Of a stretch of DNA of 49,464 bases, positions 40,480 to 49,064 are shown one piece after another. The position numbers were made by a program, and so were the translations under genes. This DNA comes from a bacterium (GTDB taxonomy: Bacteria; Actinomycetota; Acidimicrobiia; Spongiisociales; Spongiisociaceae). The stretch spans positions 1 through 49,464 of the forward strand of contig JAPPGV010000026.1 in the NCBI GenBank assembly GCA_028821235.1, written 5' to 3'. Positions within the stretch are counted from its first letter, which is position 1. Each line of letters opens with the position of its first letter. Below the pieces are notes generated by a model. It was not told where the DNA came from, ran no database searches, and was given only the letters and a program-made list of their open reading frames with translations.

Positions 40480-41386
40480 ACCCTGCCAGGAGGTCCCGGG
40501 TGGCTTCGGTCCCGATCCCGGTATCGAACGGGACGGCCCATACATCGGTAGCACCGGAGTCGAACAGGGCCCGGATGCGGGATCGGACGGTCCGCGCGCC
40601 TCCCGAGATGGCCAGATCTGCCGGCCCATCCACTCCTTCGCGATCGAAGAGCCGCTGGTAGTTGACGAGATTGCCGTACATACCGAACGTCCGGTTGGCC
40701 GCGGCCCTAGCCCGGTCCCGGTCTCCGTCGACCGCGACCGGAACCCCTGCCACCACGCGGGGCGAAGCCTTCCCCGCCGCCTGCGCGCCCTCGGTGACGG
40801 CTGGTAGCACCACCTCTTCCAGGGACTTCGGTCCGGCCAACCATGTGGTCACCCCGTCGGCCAGTTCCCCGCCCAGCCGACACATCGCCGGTGCGAGGGC
40901 TCCCACAATGACCGGCACGCGGGAAGTTCCGCGCACCGTTATCGCCGCCTCGACCCGGTAGTGATCCCCGCCGAAGCTCGCCTCGCCCTCTCCTAGCAAT
41001 CCTCCCAGGACGGTCAGGTACTCACGCAGGTGGCCTACCTGGCTCGAGTAGTCGAGGCCGTGCATCCCCTCGATCACGGGACGGTGCGAGACCCCCACCC
41101 CGAGCACGAACCGCCCTCCCGACAGGGATTGGACCGTTGCCGCGGATTGCGCCAGAGCCACGGGATGGCGGGGATAGGTGGGAACCACGCCCACCCCTAG
41201 CTCGATGCGCGACGTCCGCTGTGCCGCCGCGGCCAGCATGGTCATTGAGTCGATACCCCGGCTGAAGTGGATGCACCAGGCAGAGTTGAATCCGTCCTGC
41301 TCGGCGGCGACTGCTTCGGCGACCACTTCCTCCGGGGCCCGGAAAACGCCTACGGGCTCGCCGCCGATGAGAATCGAGATGCGCAT
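40463..41386 (-). CDS. luciferase-like F420-dependent oxidoreductase
   Basis: Luciferase-like monooxygenase family, 307 residues, of the subgroup that usually uses coenzyme F420. Evidence is ILIGGEPVGVFRAPEEVVAEAVAAEQDGFNSAWCIHFSRGIDSMTMLAAAAQRTSRIELGVGVVPTYPRHPVALAQSAATVQSLSGGRFVLGVGVSHRP, where GFDS-like and GVSHRP segments are typical; the latter lies in the F420 or flavin contact region. The ATG at 41386 has AGGAGCGACCC upstream. F420 is made by the fbiAB genes in this window. A role in the epoxide island, such as oxidising or reducing an intermediate, is possible but not shown. Its C-terminus is encoded by heptamer repeat sequence. Confidence 0.8.
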   Translation of the reverse strand: MRISILIGGEPVGVFRAPEEVVAEAVAAEQDGFNSAWCIHFSRGIDSMTMLAAAAQRTSRIELGVGVVPTYPRHPVALAQSAATVQSLSGGRFVLGVGVSHRPVIEGMHGLDYSSQVGHLREYLTVLGGLLGEGEASFGGDHYRVEAAITVRGTSRVPVIVGALAPAMCRLGGELADGVTTWLAGPKSLEEVVLPAVTEGAQAAGKASPRVVAGVPVAVDGDRDRARAAANRTFGMYGNLVNYQRLFDREGVDGPADLAISGGARTVRSRIRALFDSGATDVWAVPFDTGIGTEATRDLLAGLVTSS

Positions 41387-41410
41387 GGGTCGCTCCTGCC
41401 GGTCGCCTAG

Positions 41411-41480
41411 GAGGGTACTGAAGAATGTCCGGTTGGCCCGATGGTCGGCAACGAAGTCCCCGGTTGAGGCGTCGCGGGCC
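41411..41480 (-). repeat. copy C of a 70-bp dispersed repeat
   Basis: It lies between the F420 oxidoreductase and the alpha/beta hydrolase genes. It shares a 24-base identical core with copy B and diverges gradually on both sides. Its minus-strand reading ATCGGGCCAACCGGACA corresponds to copy A. Copies B and C are in direct orientation about 8.2 kb apart. Confidence 0.7.
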
Positions 41481-41509
41481 AACCCACCCTCGTCTTTTTC
41501 AGCACCCTT

Positions 41510-42250
41510 CTATCCGAGCGTGGCGGCCAGCAAGCGCAACAGCCGGGCCAGGGTGTCGCTCGCCGCGGCGTGATGGTACGAGCCGGAGTCGTCATCGAGG
41601 TAGTCGTGACCCACGCCGTCGTACAGGATCCATCTGCCGTGAGGGTTGAGCCGCTGGGCTTCGTCGACCCCTGCGGCGGGTACCAGGTCGTCGTCCGCCC
41701 CGTAGAGACCCAGGACCGGCATGGGGAGCATCTCCAGGGCCTCGATCACCGGCAGGCGCCGCTCCTCATCGCCGGCCAGCGGTGCATACGCCACGCAGAG
41801 CGCACCTACGGCCCTCTGCCGGTGGGCCGCGTAGATGATGGCGAACCGGCCCCCCACGTCGATCCCCAACACGCCGATCCTTCCGGGACGGGCCCATCCG
41901 GCCGGGTCGGCGAACGCGAAGGCCACCGCATCGTCGATGTCCGCCAGGGCGCGGCGGTCCCGGATCCCGTGGTAGGTGGCGACCAGCTCTTCGAACGGCG
42001 CCTTGGGTCCGGGATGAGCGCCCCGGGTCAGGTCGGGGACGAGAACGGCGTATCCGTTACGCGCCAACCGGCGGGCAAGGTCCTTGACGAAGGGCGTGAT
42101 CCCCTGGAGCGGGGGCAGCATCACCACCAGCGGGTAATCGCCGATCCGGTCCGGGCGGGACAGGTAGCCGGTGGAGAACCCGGCCCCGGAGGGCATCGCG
42201 AAGTCACGATAGAGAATCTCGATCGTTCCCTCATGCTGGAGAACCGCCAT
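41510..42250 (-). CDS. dienelactone hydrolase-family protein with Asp nucleophile position
   Basis: Alpha/beta hydrolase of 246 residues. The nucleophile elbow normally reads GxCxGG in dienelactone hydrolase, but here it is GIDVGGRFA, with Asp131. The rest of the triad is present: Asp187/188 in LYGADDDLVPA and His215 in GVGHDYLDD. An Asp nucleophile is the hallmark of alpha/beta epoxide hydrolases and haloalkane dehalogenases, which is striking next to an epoxide pathway, so a hydrolase for an epoxide or a related ester is a reasonable guess. The ATG at 42250 follows CAGGAGGTGGC. An inactive scaffold protein is the alternative. Confidence 0.75.
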   Translation of the reverse strand: MAVLQHEGTIEILYRDFAMPSGAGFSTGYLSRPDRIGDYPLVVMLPPLQGITPFVKDLARRLARNGYAVLVPDLTRGAHPGPKAPFEELVATYHGIRDRRALADIDDAVAFAFADPAGWARPGRIGVLGIDVGGRFAIIYAAHRQRAVGALCVAYAPLAGDEERRLPVIEALEMLPMPVLGLYGADDDLVPAAGVDEAQRLNPHGRWILYDGVGHDYLDDDSGSYHHAAASDTLARLLRLLAATLG

Positions 42251-42444
42251 GCCACCTCCTGTACGGCCCAGGTCAGAAACGGCGAACGGTTCAATCGTAG
42301 CCAGCGGAGGGGGTACGGCTGAACCCGCCGTCTCGTAGCTCCGAGACCGCCACCGAGGCCGGCGTCCGCCGACCGGTGGACGGATCGCTTCCGGGATCGA
42401 TTCCCGGCGCGCTCAGGAAAGCCGGAGCCGCCGTCGGAAGGGCG

Positions 42445-42450
42445 TATGAT
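42445..42450 (+). promoter_or_regulatory. -10 box of xecE copy 2
   Basis: TATGAT is followed by seven bases and ATG 42458. The same layout is found in front of the copy at 32450, suggesting that the promoter was duplicated with the gene. Confidence 0.5.
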
Positions 42451-42457
42451 CACCGCC

Positions 42458-43225
42458 ATGAGACTCCGAGGACGGGCCGCTGTCATAACCGGCGCCGGGT
42501 CGGGCATCGGCCGGGCCACCGCCGAGCTGTTCGCGAGCGAGGGCGCCGGGGTTGCGATACTCGACCGCGACGGGCCGGCCGCCGAGGCCGCCGCCTCAGC
42601 CATCTCGGCCACGGGCGGGGTGGCCCATCCGGTGGTCGCCGACGTGTCTTCGCCGGACGATGTCTCCCGAGCCATTGCCAGCTCCGCCCGACTCCTCGGA
42701 CGCCTCGACATCGTCTTCAACAACGCCGGCGTAGCACCATCCGGGTCGGTTCTGGATACGGACGAGGACGAGTGGGATCGGTGCTTCGCGGTCAACGCCA
42801 AGGGCGTCTACCTCACCTCTCGGGCCGCCATCCCCCACCTGCAGGCCGCAGGCGGCGGATCGATCATCAACCAGGCATCCGTAGCCGCCATGATCGGGAT
42901 GGCAAACTTCTCCGCCTACAGCGCCGCCAAGGGTGCCGTGGTCTCTCTCACCCGTGCCATGGCGATCGACCTCGCTCCCTTTGGGATCAGGGTGAACGCC
43001 CTCTGCCCCGGCGCCGTCCACACACCGGTCATGGAGCCGCTCATGCGCAACCACGGCCGTGGCAGCCTCGAGCGGGGACTGGAGATGACGGCCGCCAAGC
43101 ACCCGATCGGGCGCCTCGGGACGCCGAGGGAGATTGCCGGCGCCGCGCTGTTCCTGGCATCGGACGACGCCGCCTTCGTCACCGGTGCCACCCTCCCGGT
43201 GGACGGTGGCAGAACCGCCTGTTAG
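42458..43225 (+). CDS. xecE: S-2-hydroxypropyl-CoM dehydrogenase-like SDR, copy 2
   Basis: 255 residues, a close paralogue of the gene at 32450 (about 75 percent identical by eye), with TGAGSGIG, NNAGVAPSG, Tyr154 in AYSAAKGAVVSL and Lys158. At the sulfonate-binding positions it also has Thr211 and Lys214 (EMTAAKHPIG). I use ATG 42458 because it lies seven bases after the TATGAT box. The two copies probably arose by duplication within the island and may differ in chain length or enantiomer preference. Differences cluster around the mid-protein substrate region (AMIGMANFSAY against ALVGIQGLAAY). Confidence 0.72.
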   Translation: MRLRGRAAVITGAGSGIGRATAELFASEGAGVAILDRDGPAAEAAASAISATGGVAHPVVADVSSPDDVSRAIASSARLLGRLDIVFNNAGVAPSGSVLDTDEDEWDRCFAVNAKGVYLTSRAAIPHLQAAGGGSIINQASVAAMIGMANFSAYSAAKGAVVSLTRAMAIDLAPFGIRVNALCPGAVHTPVMEPLMRNHGRGSLERGLEMTAAKHPIGRLGTPREIAGAALFLASDDAAFVTGATLPVDGGRTAC

Positions 43226-43269
43226 CCGGCTCAGGACACTCCTGACGGATCGTACCGCCGGAGTCGGGA

Positions 43270-43953
43270 TCAGTTGTCCCGCAACTCCGAGACCGCCGCC
43301 GAGGTCAGCGTCCGCCGGCCGGTAGCCGTCTCCACCACCAGACCCCCGTCCGGTGAGATGTCGACCGCCGTCCCGGCGCCGTCCGGGACCCAGGTGACCG
43401 GTCGCCCCAGTGTGGAGCATCGACGGCGGTATTCGTCACGCGGCCAATCACCCGGCTCGTCGGCCACCAGTGCCAGGAACTCCTCGACCCACCGCTCCGC
43501 GATCTCCGCCCCGGCCTCCCGGCCGGGATCGGAGTCGAACACGGCGCCCGTTCCCTCCGGAGCATCGGGCCAGAACAGGTTGGCGCCCCATCCCGCCACC
43601 ACCGCGTCGCCCGAGGCTTCGGTGAGCAGGCCGCCCAGCTTCAGCCGCCCGCGTATCAGGTCGTTGGGCCATTTGAGCGTCATGTCCCGTCCCGGATCGC
43701 CGAGCGCCCGCAGGGCCGCCACGCCGGCCACCAGCGTCAGGAGCGGCCATGAGGAGGAGGGCCAGTGCGGTCGGACTCCGAGGGAAGCCGCCAGCGCTCG
43801 CGGGGCGTTCGACCACCGCGCACCCGAGCGCCCCCTCCCCCTGGTCTGCGACCGCGCCACCACCAGCAGGGGCATCGATCCGCGCCGGGACCACACCTCG
43901 TCCTGGGTGGAGGTGGTCCGGTCGAGTATCAGCGTCTCGTAGGGTGTAGCCAT
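43270..43953 (-). CDS. birA: biotin-[acetyl-CoA-carboxylase] ligase
   Basis: Attaches biotin to carboxylase carrier domains. The 227-residue protein is a monofunctional ligase without an N-terminal DNA-binding domain. It has STQDEV, the biotin loop GRGRSGARWSN, LKWPNDLI with the catalytic Lys, and KLGGLLTEASGD. A small SH3-like C-terminal domain is recognisable. It is divergent from and next to the acyl-CoA carboxylase genes, whose BCCP domain (EAMKMEN) is its natural target. Confidence 0.93.
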   Translation of the reverse strand: MATPYETLILDRTTSTQDEVWSRRGSMPLLVVARSQTRGRGRSGARWSNAPRALAASLGVRPHWPSSSWPLLTLVAGVAALRALGDPGRDMTLKWPNDLIRGRLKLGGLLTEASGDAVVAGWGANLFWPDAPEGTGAVFDSDPGREAGAEIAERWVEEFLALVADEPGDWPRDEYRRRCSTLGRPVTWVPDGAGTAVDISPDGGLVVETATGRRTLTSAAVSELRDN

Positions 43954-44123
43954 CGGCAGCCGGTCCGGGTCTAAGGGTCGAGTTCGAAGGATACGCGGCG
44001 CCGGCGCCGGGCCGAACGGTGACGCGTCCGGCTCCGCGCGCGGAGAATCGTTGCGGACGTGTGTAACGCCTAACCTTGAACGCCGCCAGAGCGGCAGTAC
44101 AAACCACTGAGAGCCGGAAGACT

Positions 44124-45674
44124 TTGGGAACCGAGCAGCGCATCGAACAGCTCCGAGAACTCCGCCGCCAAGCCGAGGGCGGAGGATCCCGCCGCGCCGT
44201 GGACCGCCAGCGCGAGAAGGGCAAGCTGACCGCCCGGGAGCGGATCGCGCTCCTCCTCGACCAGGGGAGCTTCCAGGAGATCGACACCTTCGTGCGGCAC
44301 CAGTCGCGCGGCTTCGGGCTCGAGGATCGGCGCCCGCTCGGGGATGCCGTGGTGACGGGCTACGGAACCGTCAACGGCCGGACCGTCTTCGTTTTCGCCG
44401 AGGACTTCACCGTTTTCGGCGGGAGCCTCGGCAAGGCCGTGGCCGACAAGATCACCAAGGTCATGGACATGGCCATGAAGGTCGGGGCTCCGGTGGTCGG
44501 GCTGAAGGACTCCGGCGGTGCGCGCATCCAGGAGGGCGTGCAGTCGCTGGACGGCTACGGGAGGATCTTCTATCGCAACGTGATGGCCTCCGGGGTGATC
44601 CCCCAGGTGTCGGTCATCATGGGCCCGTGCGCGGGAGGGGCGGTCTACTCCCCCGCCATCACCGACTTCGTCTACCAGGTGGGCGGCACCAGCCACCTGT
44701 TCATCACCGGTCCGGACGTGATCAAGGCGGTGACCGGCGAGGAAGTCACCTTCGAGGACCTGGGCGGCGCCAACACCCACGCCTCCATCTCGGGAGTCAC
44801 CCATTTCGTCTCCGAGACCGGCGCCGATGCCCTGGACGACGTCCGCTACCTGCTGTCGTTCCTCCCCCAGAACAACATGACGCCGCCCCCCTACTTCCCG
44901 CCCGACGACTCACCGGACCGGGCCGACGACCGGCTGGACTCGATCATCCCCGACTCGCCCAACCAACCCTATGACATGGTGGAGGTCATCGAATCGGTGG
45001 TGGACGACGGCGAGTTCTATCAAGTCCACGAGCACTGGGCCCAGAACATCGTGGTGGGGCTGGCCCGCTTGGCCGGTCACTCCACGGGCATCGTGGCGAA
45101 CCAGCCGAGCCATCTGGCGGGGACGCTCGATATCGGGGCTTCGCAGAAGGCGGCCCGGTTCGTCCGGATGTGCGATGCCTTCAACATTCCCATCCTCACG
45201 TTCGTGGACGTGCCCGGATTCCTGCCCGGTGTGGAGCAGGAGCACGGCGGCATCATCCGCCACGGCGCCAAGCTGCTCTACGCCTACTGCGAGGCCACCG
45301 TGCCCAGGGTCACCGTGATCACCCGCAAGTCCTATGGAGGCGCCTACCTGGTCATGAACGCCCGCGGCGTGGGCGCCGACCTGGTCTACGCCTGGCCGTC
45401 GGCCGAGATCGCCGTGATGGGCGCCCAGGGTGCGGTCAACATCATCCATCGCAAGGAGATCGCCACCGCCGCCGATCCCGATGCCAAGCGGGACGATCTC
45501 GTAGAGGAGTACGAGGACCGCTTCGCCAACCCCTACGTAGCTTCCGAATTGGGCCTGGTGGACAGCGTCATCGAGCCCCGAGAGACCAGGGTGCTTCTCA
45601 TCAAGGCGTTCGACATGCTCCGCGACAAGCGTGACTCGCTACCGCCCAAGAAGCACGGCAACATCCCCCTCTAG
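44124..45674 (+). CDS. pccB: acyl-CoA carboxylase beta subunit (propionyl-CoA type)
   Basis: Carboxyltransferase that moves CO2 from carboxybiotin to an acyl-CoA. From TTG 44124 (with GGAAG before it) it has 516 residues; an earlier TTG at 44076 lies against a possible -10 box (TAACCT). Motifs are [84 protein letters not shown] and [15 protein letters not shown]. The propionyl-CoA carboxylase subfamily is suggested by length and these motifs. Specificity for propionyl-, acetyl- or another acyl-CoA cannot be fixed. It is followed nine bases later by the alpha subunit. Confidence 0.9.
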   Translation: MGTEQRIEQLRELRRQAEGGGSRRAVDRQREKGKLTARERIALLLDQGSFQEIDTFVRHQSRGFGLEDRRPLGDAVVTGYGTVNGRTVFVFAEDFTVFGGSLGKAVADKITKVMDMAMKVGAPVVGLKDSGGARIQEGVQSLDGYGRIFYRNVMASGVIPQVSVIMGPCAGGAVYSPAITDFVYQVGGTSHLFITGPDVIKAVTGEEVTFEDLGGANTHASISGVTHFVSETGADALDDVRYLLSFLPQNNMTPPPYFPPDDSPDRADDRLDSIIPDSPNQPYDMVEVIESVVDDGEFYQVHEHWAQNIVVGLARLAGHSTGIVANQPSHLAGTLDIGASQKAARFVRMCDAFNIPILTFVDVPGFLPGVEQEHGGIIRHGAKLLYAYCEATVPRVTVITRKSYGGAYLVMNARGVGADLVYAWPSAEIAVMGAQGAVNIIHRKEIATAADPDAKRDDLVEEYEDRFANPYVASELGLVDSVIEPRETRVLLIKAFDMLRDKRDSLPPKKHGNIPL

Positions 45675-45683
45675 GAGGCCCTT

Positions 45684-47447
45684 GTGCCGAAGCAGAGCCT
45701 GAGCATGGACTCCCTCCTGGTCGCCAACCGGGGGGAGATCGCGGTACGGGTGATCCGGACCGCGGCCGAGCTGGGGTTGCGGACGATCGCGGTGTACTCG
45801 GAACTCGACCGCGACGCCCTGCATGTCGAGCTGGCCGACGAGGCGTGGAACATCGGCGGGCCTCCGGCCTCGGAGTCCTACCTGAACGCCCGGCGCATCA
45901 TCGACGTCGCCCGGCGCTCCGGCGCTGCCGCGATCCATCCCGGATACGGATTCCTCTCGGAGAACGCCGGATTCGCGCGCCTGGTGGAGGATGCGGGCAT
46001 CACCTGGGTGGGGCCGCCGGCCCGCGCCATCGAGTTGATGGGCGACAAGATCCGGTCCCGCCAGACCGCGGAGCAGGCCGGGGTGGCTCCGGTGCCGGGA
46101 ACCACAGACGCTGTCCTCAGCCTGAAGGAGGCCGCCCCGATCGCGTCGCGGATCGGCTACCCGATCGCGGTGAAGGCCTCTCACGGCGGCGGGGGCAAGG
46201 GTCTGCGGGTCGCCGCCAACCGCAAGGAACTCGGCAACGCCATCGAGGGCGCCCGGAGGGAGGCGGAGGCGTACTTCGGCAACCCGGCGGTCTACCTCGA
46301 GGCATACCTCGATCGGGCCCGCCATATCGAGGCCCAGATCATCGTCGACCGGCACGGCAACGCCCGCTTCCTCGGTGAGCGGGACTGCTCCGTGCAGCGC
46401 CGTCACCAGAAGCTCATCGAGGAGGCGCCCTCCACGCTGCTCACCCCTGAAGGCCGGAGGGGACTCGGCGAGGCCGCCCTCGCCATCGCAGAGGCCTGCG
46501 ACTACACCAACGCCGGCACCGTCGAGTTCCTGGTCCGGCCCGACGGGACGTTCTACTTCCTCGAGATGAACACCCGCCTCCAGGTCGAGCACACGGTGAC
46601 CGAGATGGTGACCGGACTCGACCTCGTGGCCGAGCAGCTGGCGATCGCCGACGGCCATCCGCTCTCCTTCGACGAGGCCCCGGTGGTCGGCCACGCCATC
46701 GAGTTGCGCGTCAACGCCGAGGACCCGGCCAACCGGTTCCGCCCCTCGCCTGGGACCGTAACCGAGTACCAGGAGCCCGGAGGCCCGGGCGTGCGGGTGG
46801 ACTCGTGGATCACGCCGGGCACCACGGTCAGCCAGTACTACGACAACCTGCTGGCCAAGCTGGTGGTGTGGGGCCGGACCAGGGAAGCCGCGATAGCCCG
46901 GGCCGAACGTGCCCTCGACGAGTACCGCGTGGCGGGCGTGGCCACCACGCTGCCGGCCCACCGAGCTGTGCTGTCCCACCCGGTCTTCGTCAGCGGCGAG
47001 GCCCACACCCGGTTCGTGGAAGAGGAGCTGATGCTCGACCCCGAGCCGTTCGACCGGGGTGAGGCCCGACCCACCGAGGATCGGGGGCCGGGCCGCGAGA
47101 TGACGGTGGAGGTGGGCGGGCGCAAGTTCGACGTGACCTTCTGGTCCCCGGCGGCGCCGGACCCGGCCGGCGGGGATCGCCCGATGCGGCGCCCACCGCA
47201 GCGGCGGGCCGCCGGAGGGCCGGCTTCCACCGAGCCCGGGATGGTGCTGTCCCCCATGCAGGGAACCATCGTCAAGGTGTCGGTCAAGGCGGGAGACCGG
47301 GTGACGGCCGATCAGCAGATCTGCGTCCTCGAGGCGATGAAGATGGAGAACGAGATCAAGAGTCCTATGGACGGGGAGCTGGTGGAGCTGAAGGTCCGGC
47401 CGGGTGACACCGTCCGCACCAACGAGCTCATAGCCATCATCCGCTAG
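45684..47447 (+). CDS. pccA: acyl-CoA carboxylase alpha subunit (biotin carboxylase + BCCP)
   Basis: 587 residues. Residues about 10-460 are the biotin carboxylase domain (LLVANRGEIAVRVIRTA, HPGYGFLSENAGFARL, ATP-grasp glycine loop KASHGGGGKGLR, EMNTRLQVEHTVTEM). The last about 75 residues form a biotin carrier domain with the biotin lysine in EAMKMENEIKSP. The linker (PMRRPPQRRAAGG) is Pro/Arg rich. The GTG start has AGGAGG upstream. Together with the beta subunit it makes a complete carboxylase, which would feed C3 or C4 products from the island into central metabolism. The TAG stop (47445-47447) is the first unit of a heptamer repeat. Confidence 0.92.
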   Translation: MPKQSLSMDSLLVANRGEIAVRVIRTAAELGLRTIAVYSELDRDALHVELADEAWNIGGPPASESYLNARRIIDVARRSGAAAIHPGYGFLSENAGFARLVEDAGITWVGPPARAIELMGDKIRSRQTAEQAGVAPVPGTTDAVLSLKEAAPIASRIGYPIAVKASHGGGGKGLRVAANRKELGNAIEGARREAEAYFGNPAVYLEAYLDRARHIEAQIIVDRHGNARFLGERDCSVQRRHQKLIEEAPSTLLTPEGRRGLGEAALAIAEACDYTNAGTVEFLVRPDGTFYFLEMNTRLQVEHTVTEMVTGLDLVAEQLAIADGHPLSFDEAPVVGHAIELRVNAEDPANRFRPSPGTVTEYQEPGGPGVRVDSWITPGTTVSQYYDNLLAKLVVWGRTREAAIARAERALDEYRVAGVATTLPAHRAVLSHPVFVSGEAHTRFVEEELMLDPEPFDRGEARPTEDRGPGREMTVEVGGRKFDVTFWSPAAPDPAGGDRPMRRPPQRRAAGGPASTEPGMVLSPMQGTIVKVSVKAGDRVTADQQICVLEAMKMENEIKSPMDGELVELKVRPGDTVRTNELIAIIR

Positions 47448-47472
47448 TTGCTAGTTGCTAGTTGCTAGTTGC
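47445..47472 (+). repeat. TAGTTGC heptamer repeat at the end of pccA
   Basis: Four perfect tandem copies of TAGTTGC followed by a partial TAACAAT. The first TAG is the pccA stop codon. More TAG/CTA-rich sequence continues to about 47505. Confidence 0.85.
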
Positions 47473-47547
47473 TAACAATCAATAAACGGTGCCTAATAGT
47501 AACTATGGACCAGTCGCCGGCGTCGAGATCTCGTCAGGGCCTTGCTT

Positions 47548-47569
47548 GGTTAGTCTGACTAGACTAACC
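47548..47569 (+). promoter_or_regulatory. perfect palindromic operator of the second antitoxin gene
   Basis: GGTTAGTCT GACT AGACTAACC is a perfect 9-4-9 inverted repeat, 18 bases before the antitoxin ATG. TAGACT inside it (47560-47565) may be the -10 box. It is a likely binding site for the antitoxin or toxin-antitoxin complex. Confidence 0.65.
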
Positions 47570-47587
47570 AGGACCGACAGGCAGGCG

Positions 47588-47824
47588 ATGAGCGAACGGA
47601 TAGTCAACATATATGAGGCCAAGACCAACCTCTCGAAACTCCTCAAACGCGTGGAGGAGGGCGAGGAGGTCGTGATCGGACGCGCCGGGAGACCGGTCGC
47701 TCGGCTCTGTGCCTACCAGCCCCGCAGGGCGCCCCGGACGCCCGGGCGCCTGGCGGGCAAGGTCAAGATGGCCCCCGACTTCTCGGATACGCCCGAGTGG
47801 CTGATCGACGCCTTCGAGGGCTGA
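47588..47824 (+). CDS. Phd/YefM-type antitoxin
   Basis: 78 residues from ATG 47588. VNIYEAKTNLSKLLKRVEEGEEVVIGRAGRPVARL is the family pattern, followed by a Pro-rich stretch and an acidic C-terminal (DFSDTPEWLIDAFEG) that would occupy the toxin site. A frame further upstream is open but lies before the operator, so the ATG after the palindrome is preferred. The toxin gene follows after three bases. Confidence 0.88.
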   Translation: MSERIVNIYEAKTNLSKLLKRVEEGEEVVIGRAGRPVARLCAYQPRRAPRTPGRLAGKVKMAPDFSDTPEWLIDAFEG

Positions 47825-47827
47825 GGG

Positions 47828-48199
47828 TTGGACCTACTGCTCGACACCTGCACGCTGCTGTGGTGGGTCAACGGAGACGAACTCTCGCCCGACGCTCAGC
47901 ATGCCATCGCGGATCCCGGCAACCGGGTCTGGATCAGTGCCGTGAGCATCTGGGAGATCGCCGTCAAGCAGTCGCTCGGAAAACTCGAACTGGGCGGCGA
48001 CCTCGACGCGGTGATCGAAGAGGACTTCCTGCAGCTACCGGTAACCTTCGCCCATGCCCGACAAGTCGCTCGGCTGCCCCTCCATCACCGGGACCCCTTC
48101 GATCGGATGCTGATCGCGCAAGCCAGATCTGAGGAATTCACGCTCGTCACCCGCGACCGCCAGCTCGCGCAGTACGCCGTCAGGCTCCTGAAGTCCTGA
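47828..48199 (+). CDS. VapC-type PIN-domain toxin
   Basis: 123 residues, TTG start. LLLDTCTLLWWVNG, SIWEIAVKQSLGKL and RDPFDRMLIAQARSEEFTLVTRD hold the acidic active-site residues of a PIN ribonuclease, and the WWVNG / FDRMLIAQ pattern is typical of the VapC family with a Phd-type partner. It is coupled with the antitoxin. A degenerate tandem sequence (GTTGACG GTTGATA GTCGTTG GCCGTTA, about 48213-48245) lies downstream, resembling a worn heptamer repeat. Confidence 0.9.
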   Translation: MDLLLDTCTLLWWVNGDELSPDAQHAIADPGNRVWISAVSIWEIAVKQSLGKLELGGDLDAVIEEDFLQLPVTFAHARQVARLPLHHRDPFDRMLIAQARSEEFTLVTRDRQLAQYAVRLLKS

Positions 48200-48408
48200 C
48201 CCTCGGGAGACACCGGTTGACGGTTGATAGTCGTTGGCCGTTAGTCGTCACCGAACCCAACTGGATACCAGCTACGTACAACCAGCGGCCAAAGGCGTCG
48301 GCTACGGCGGACGCCCCTACCGGGGACTCTTGCGGTGCCCTGACCTTCTGCCAAGCCGGCCAAGCCCATCTCGCCTCCGATTAGAAGGCGCGGCGGCAAT
48401 CCACCGGT

Positions 48409-48813
48409 TCAGGCTTCCAAGCTGTTCAGGAACACGGGAGCGTTGACGATTCGCACTCCCATGATTCTCTCCAGGGGTAGAAGATGGCGTCGGTCTCCGG
48501 TGACCAGGTAGTCGGCGGAGGCTTCGACCGCGCACGCCAGGACACGGTTGTCGGCCTCATTGCCCTCGATAATCGGAGGAATCCGGTCCGGGTCCAGGAA
48601 GGTCGCCCGGTTCCTGAGCGTGGCCAGAACTCCGTCCAGTTGCTCACCTTCCCATCCGAACTTTCTCTCCAGCACCCCTGCGGTCTCTTGGAGGATGAAC
48701 GGCGATAGATACCACTCGAACCGGCCTCGGCGAGCGAGGTCGAGGACGATCCGTTCGTTTCCCGGGAAGTTAAGAGCCGAGACGATGACGTTGGTGTCGA
48801 GAACTGCCCTCAC
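48409..48813 (-). CDS. PIN-family toxin (COG1569 type)
   Basis: 134 residues, GTG start overlapping the antitoxin stop (GTGA). RAVLDTNVIVSAL, SPFILQETAGVL, EADNRVLACAVEASADYLVTGDRRHLL are the landmarks of the second PIN toxin family, with acidic residues in each. It would cleave RNA when free of its partner. Confidence 0.87.
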   Translation of the reverse strand: MRAVLDTNVIVSALNFPGNERIVLDLARRGRFEWYLSPFILQETAGVLERKFGWEGEQLDGVLATLRNRATFLDPDRIPPIIEGNEADNRVLACAVEASADYLVTGDRRHLLPLERIMGVRIVNAPVFLNSLEA

Positions 48814-49064
48814 GCCCGCGTTGAGGGCGCCTCAGCGCGATACTCCTCCACCAGACGGCCCACATCGGCCGGACCGAGGCCCCGCTCCCTGGCCCGCGCC
48901 TCCCCATAACGGAGCACTTGACGCCAAGCCGACTCTTCCACATAGCGGAGCAATGCCTCTCGTATCAGCTCGCTCCGGCTCCGTCCCTCCTCCGCCGCCA
49001 CGTCGCGGATCTGCTTCGCAAGCTCGGGCGGCAAGGAAAAGGTCATCGTGCTGGTAGTCCTCAT
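48810..49064 (-). CDS. ribbon-helix-helix antitoxin (CopG family)
   Basis: 84 residues from ATG 49064 (an inner Met also exists). The N-terminal ribbon and helices read TMTFSLPPELAKQIRDVAAEEGRSRSELIREALLRYVEE, a clear MetJ/Arc/CopG fold. The C-terminal part is acidic and Arg rich and would bind the PIN toxin. A longer open frame upstream (to 49436) has no family signal. The palindrome CTGTATACAG lies 14 bases upstream and may be its operator. Confidence 0.88.
   Translation of the reverse strand: MRTTSTMTFSLPPELAKQIRDVAAEEGRSRSELIREALLRYVEESAWRQVLRYGEARARERGLGPADVGRLVEEYRAEAPSTRA

Noticed and set aside
48234-48446. A 70-residue plus-strand open frame
   Set aside because: There is no start signal and no family, and it overlaps the convergent PIN toxin gene.
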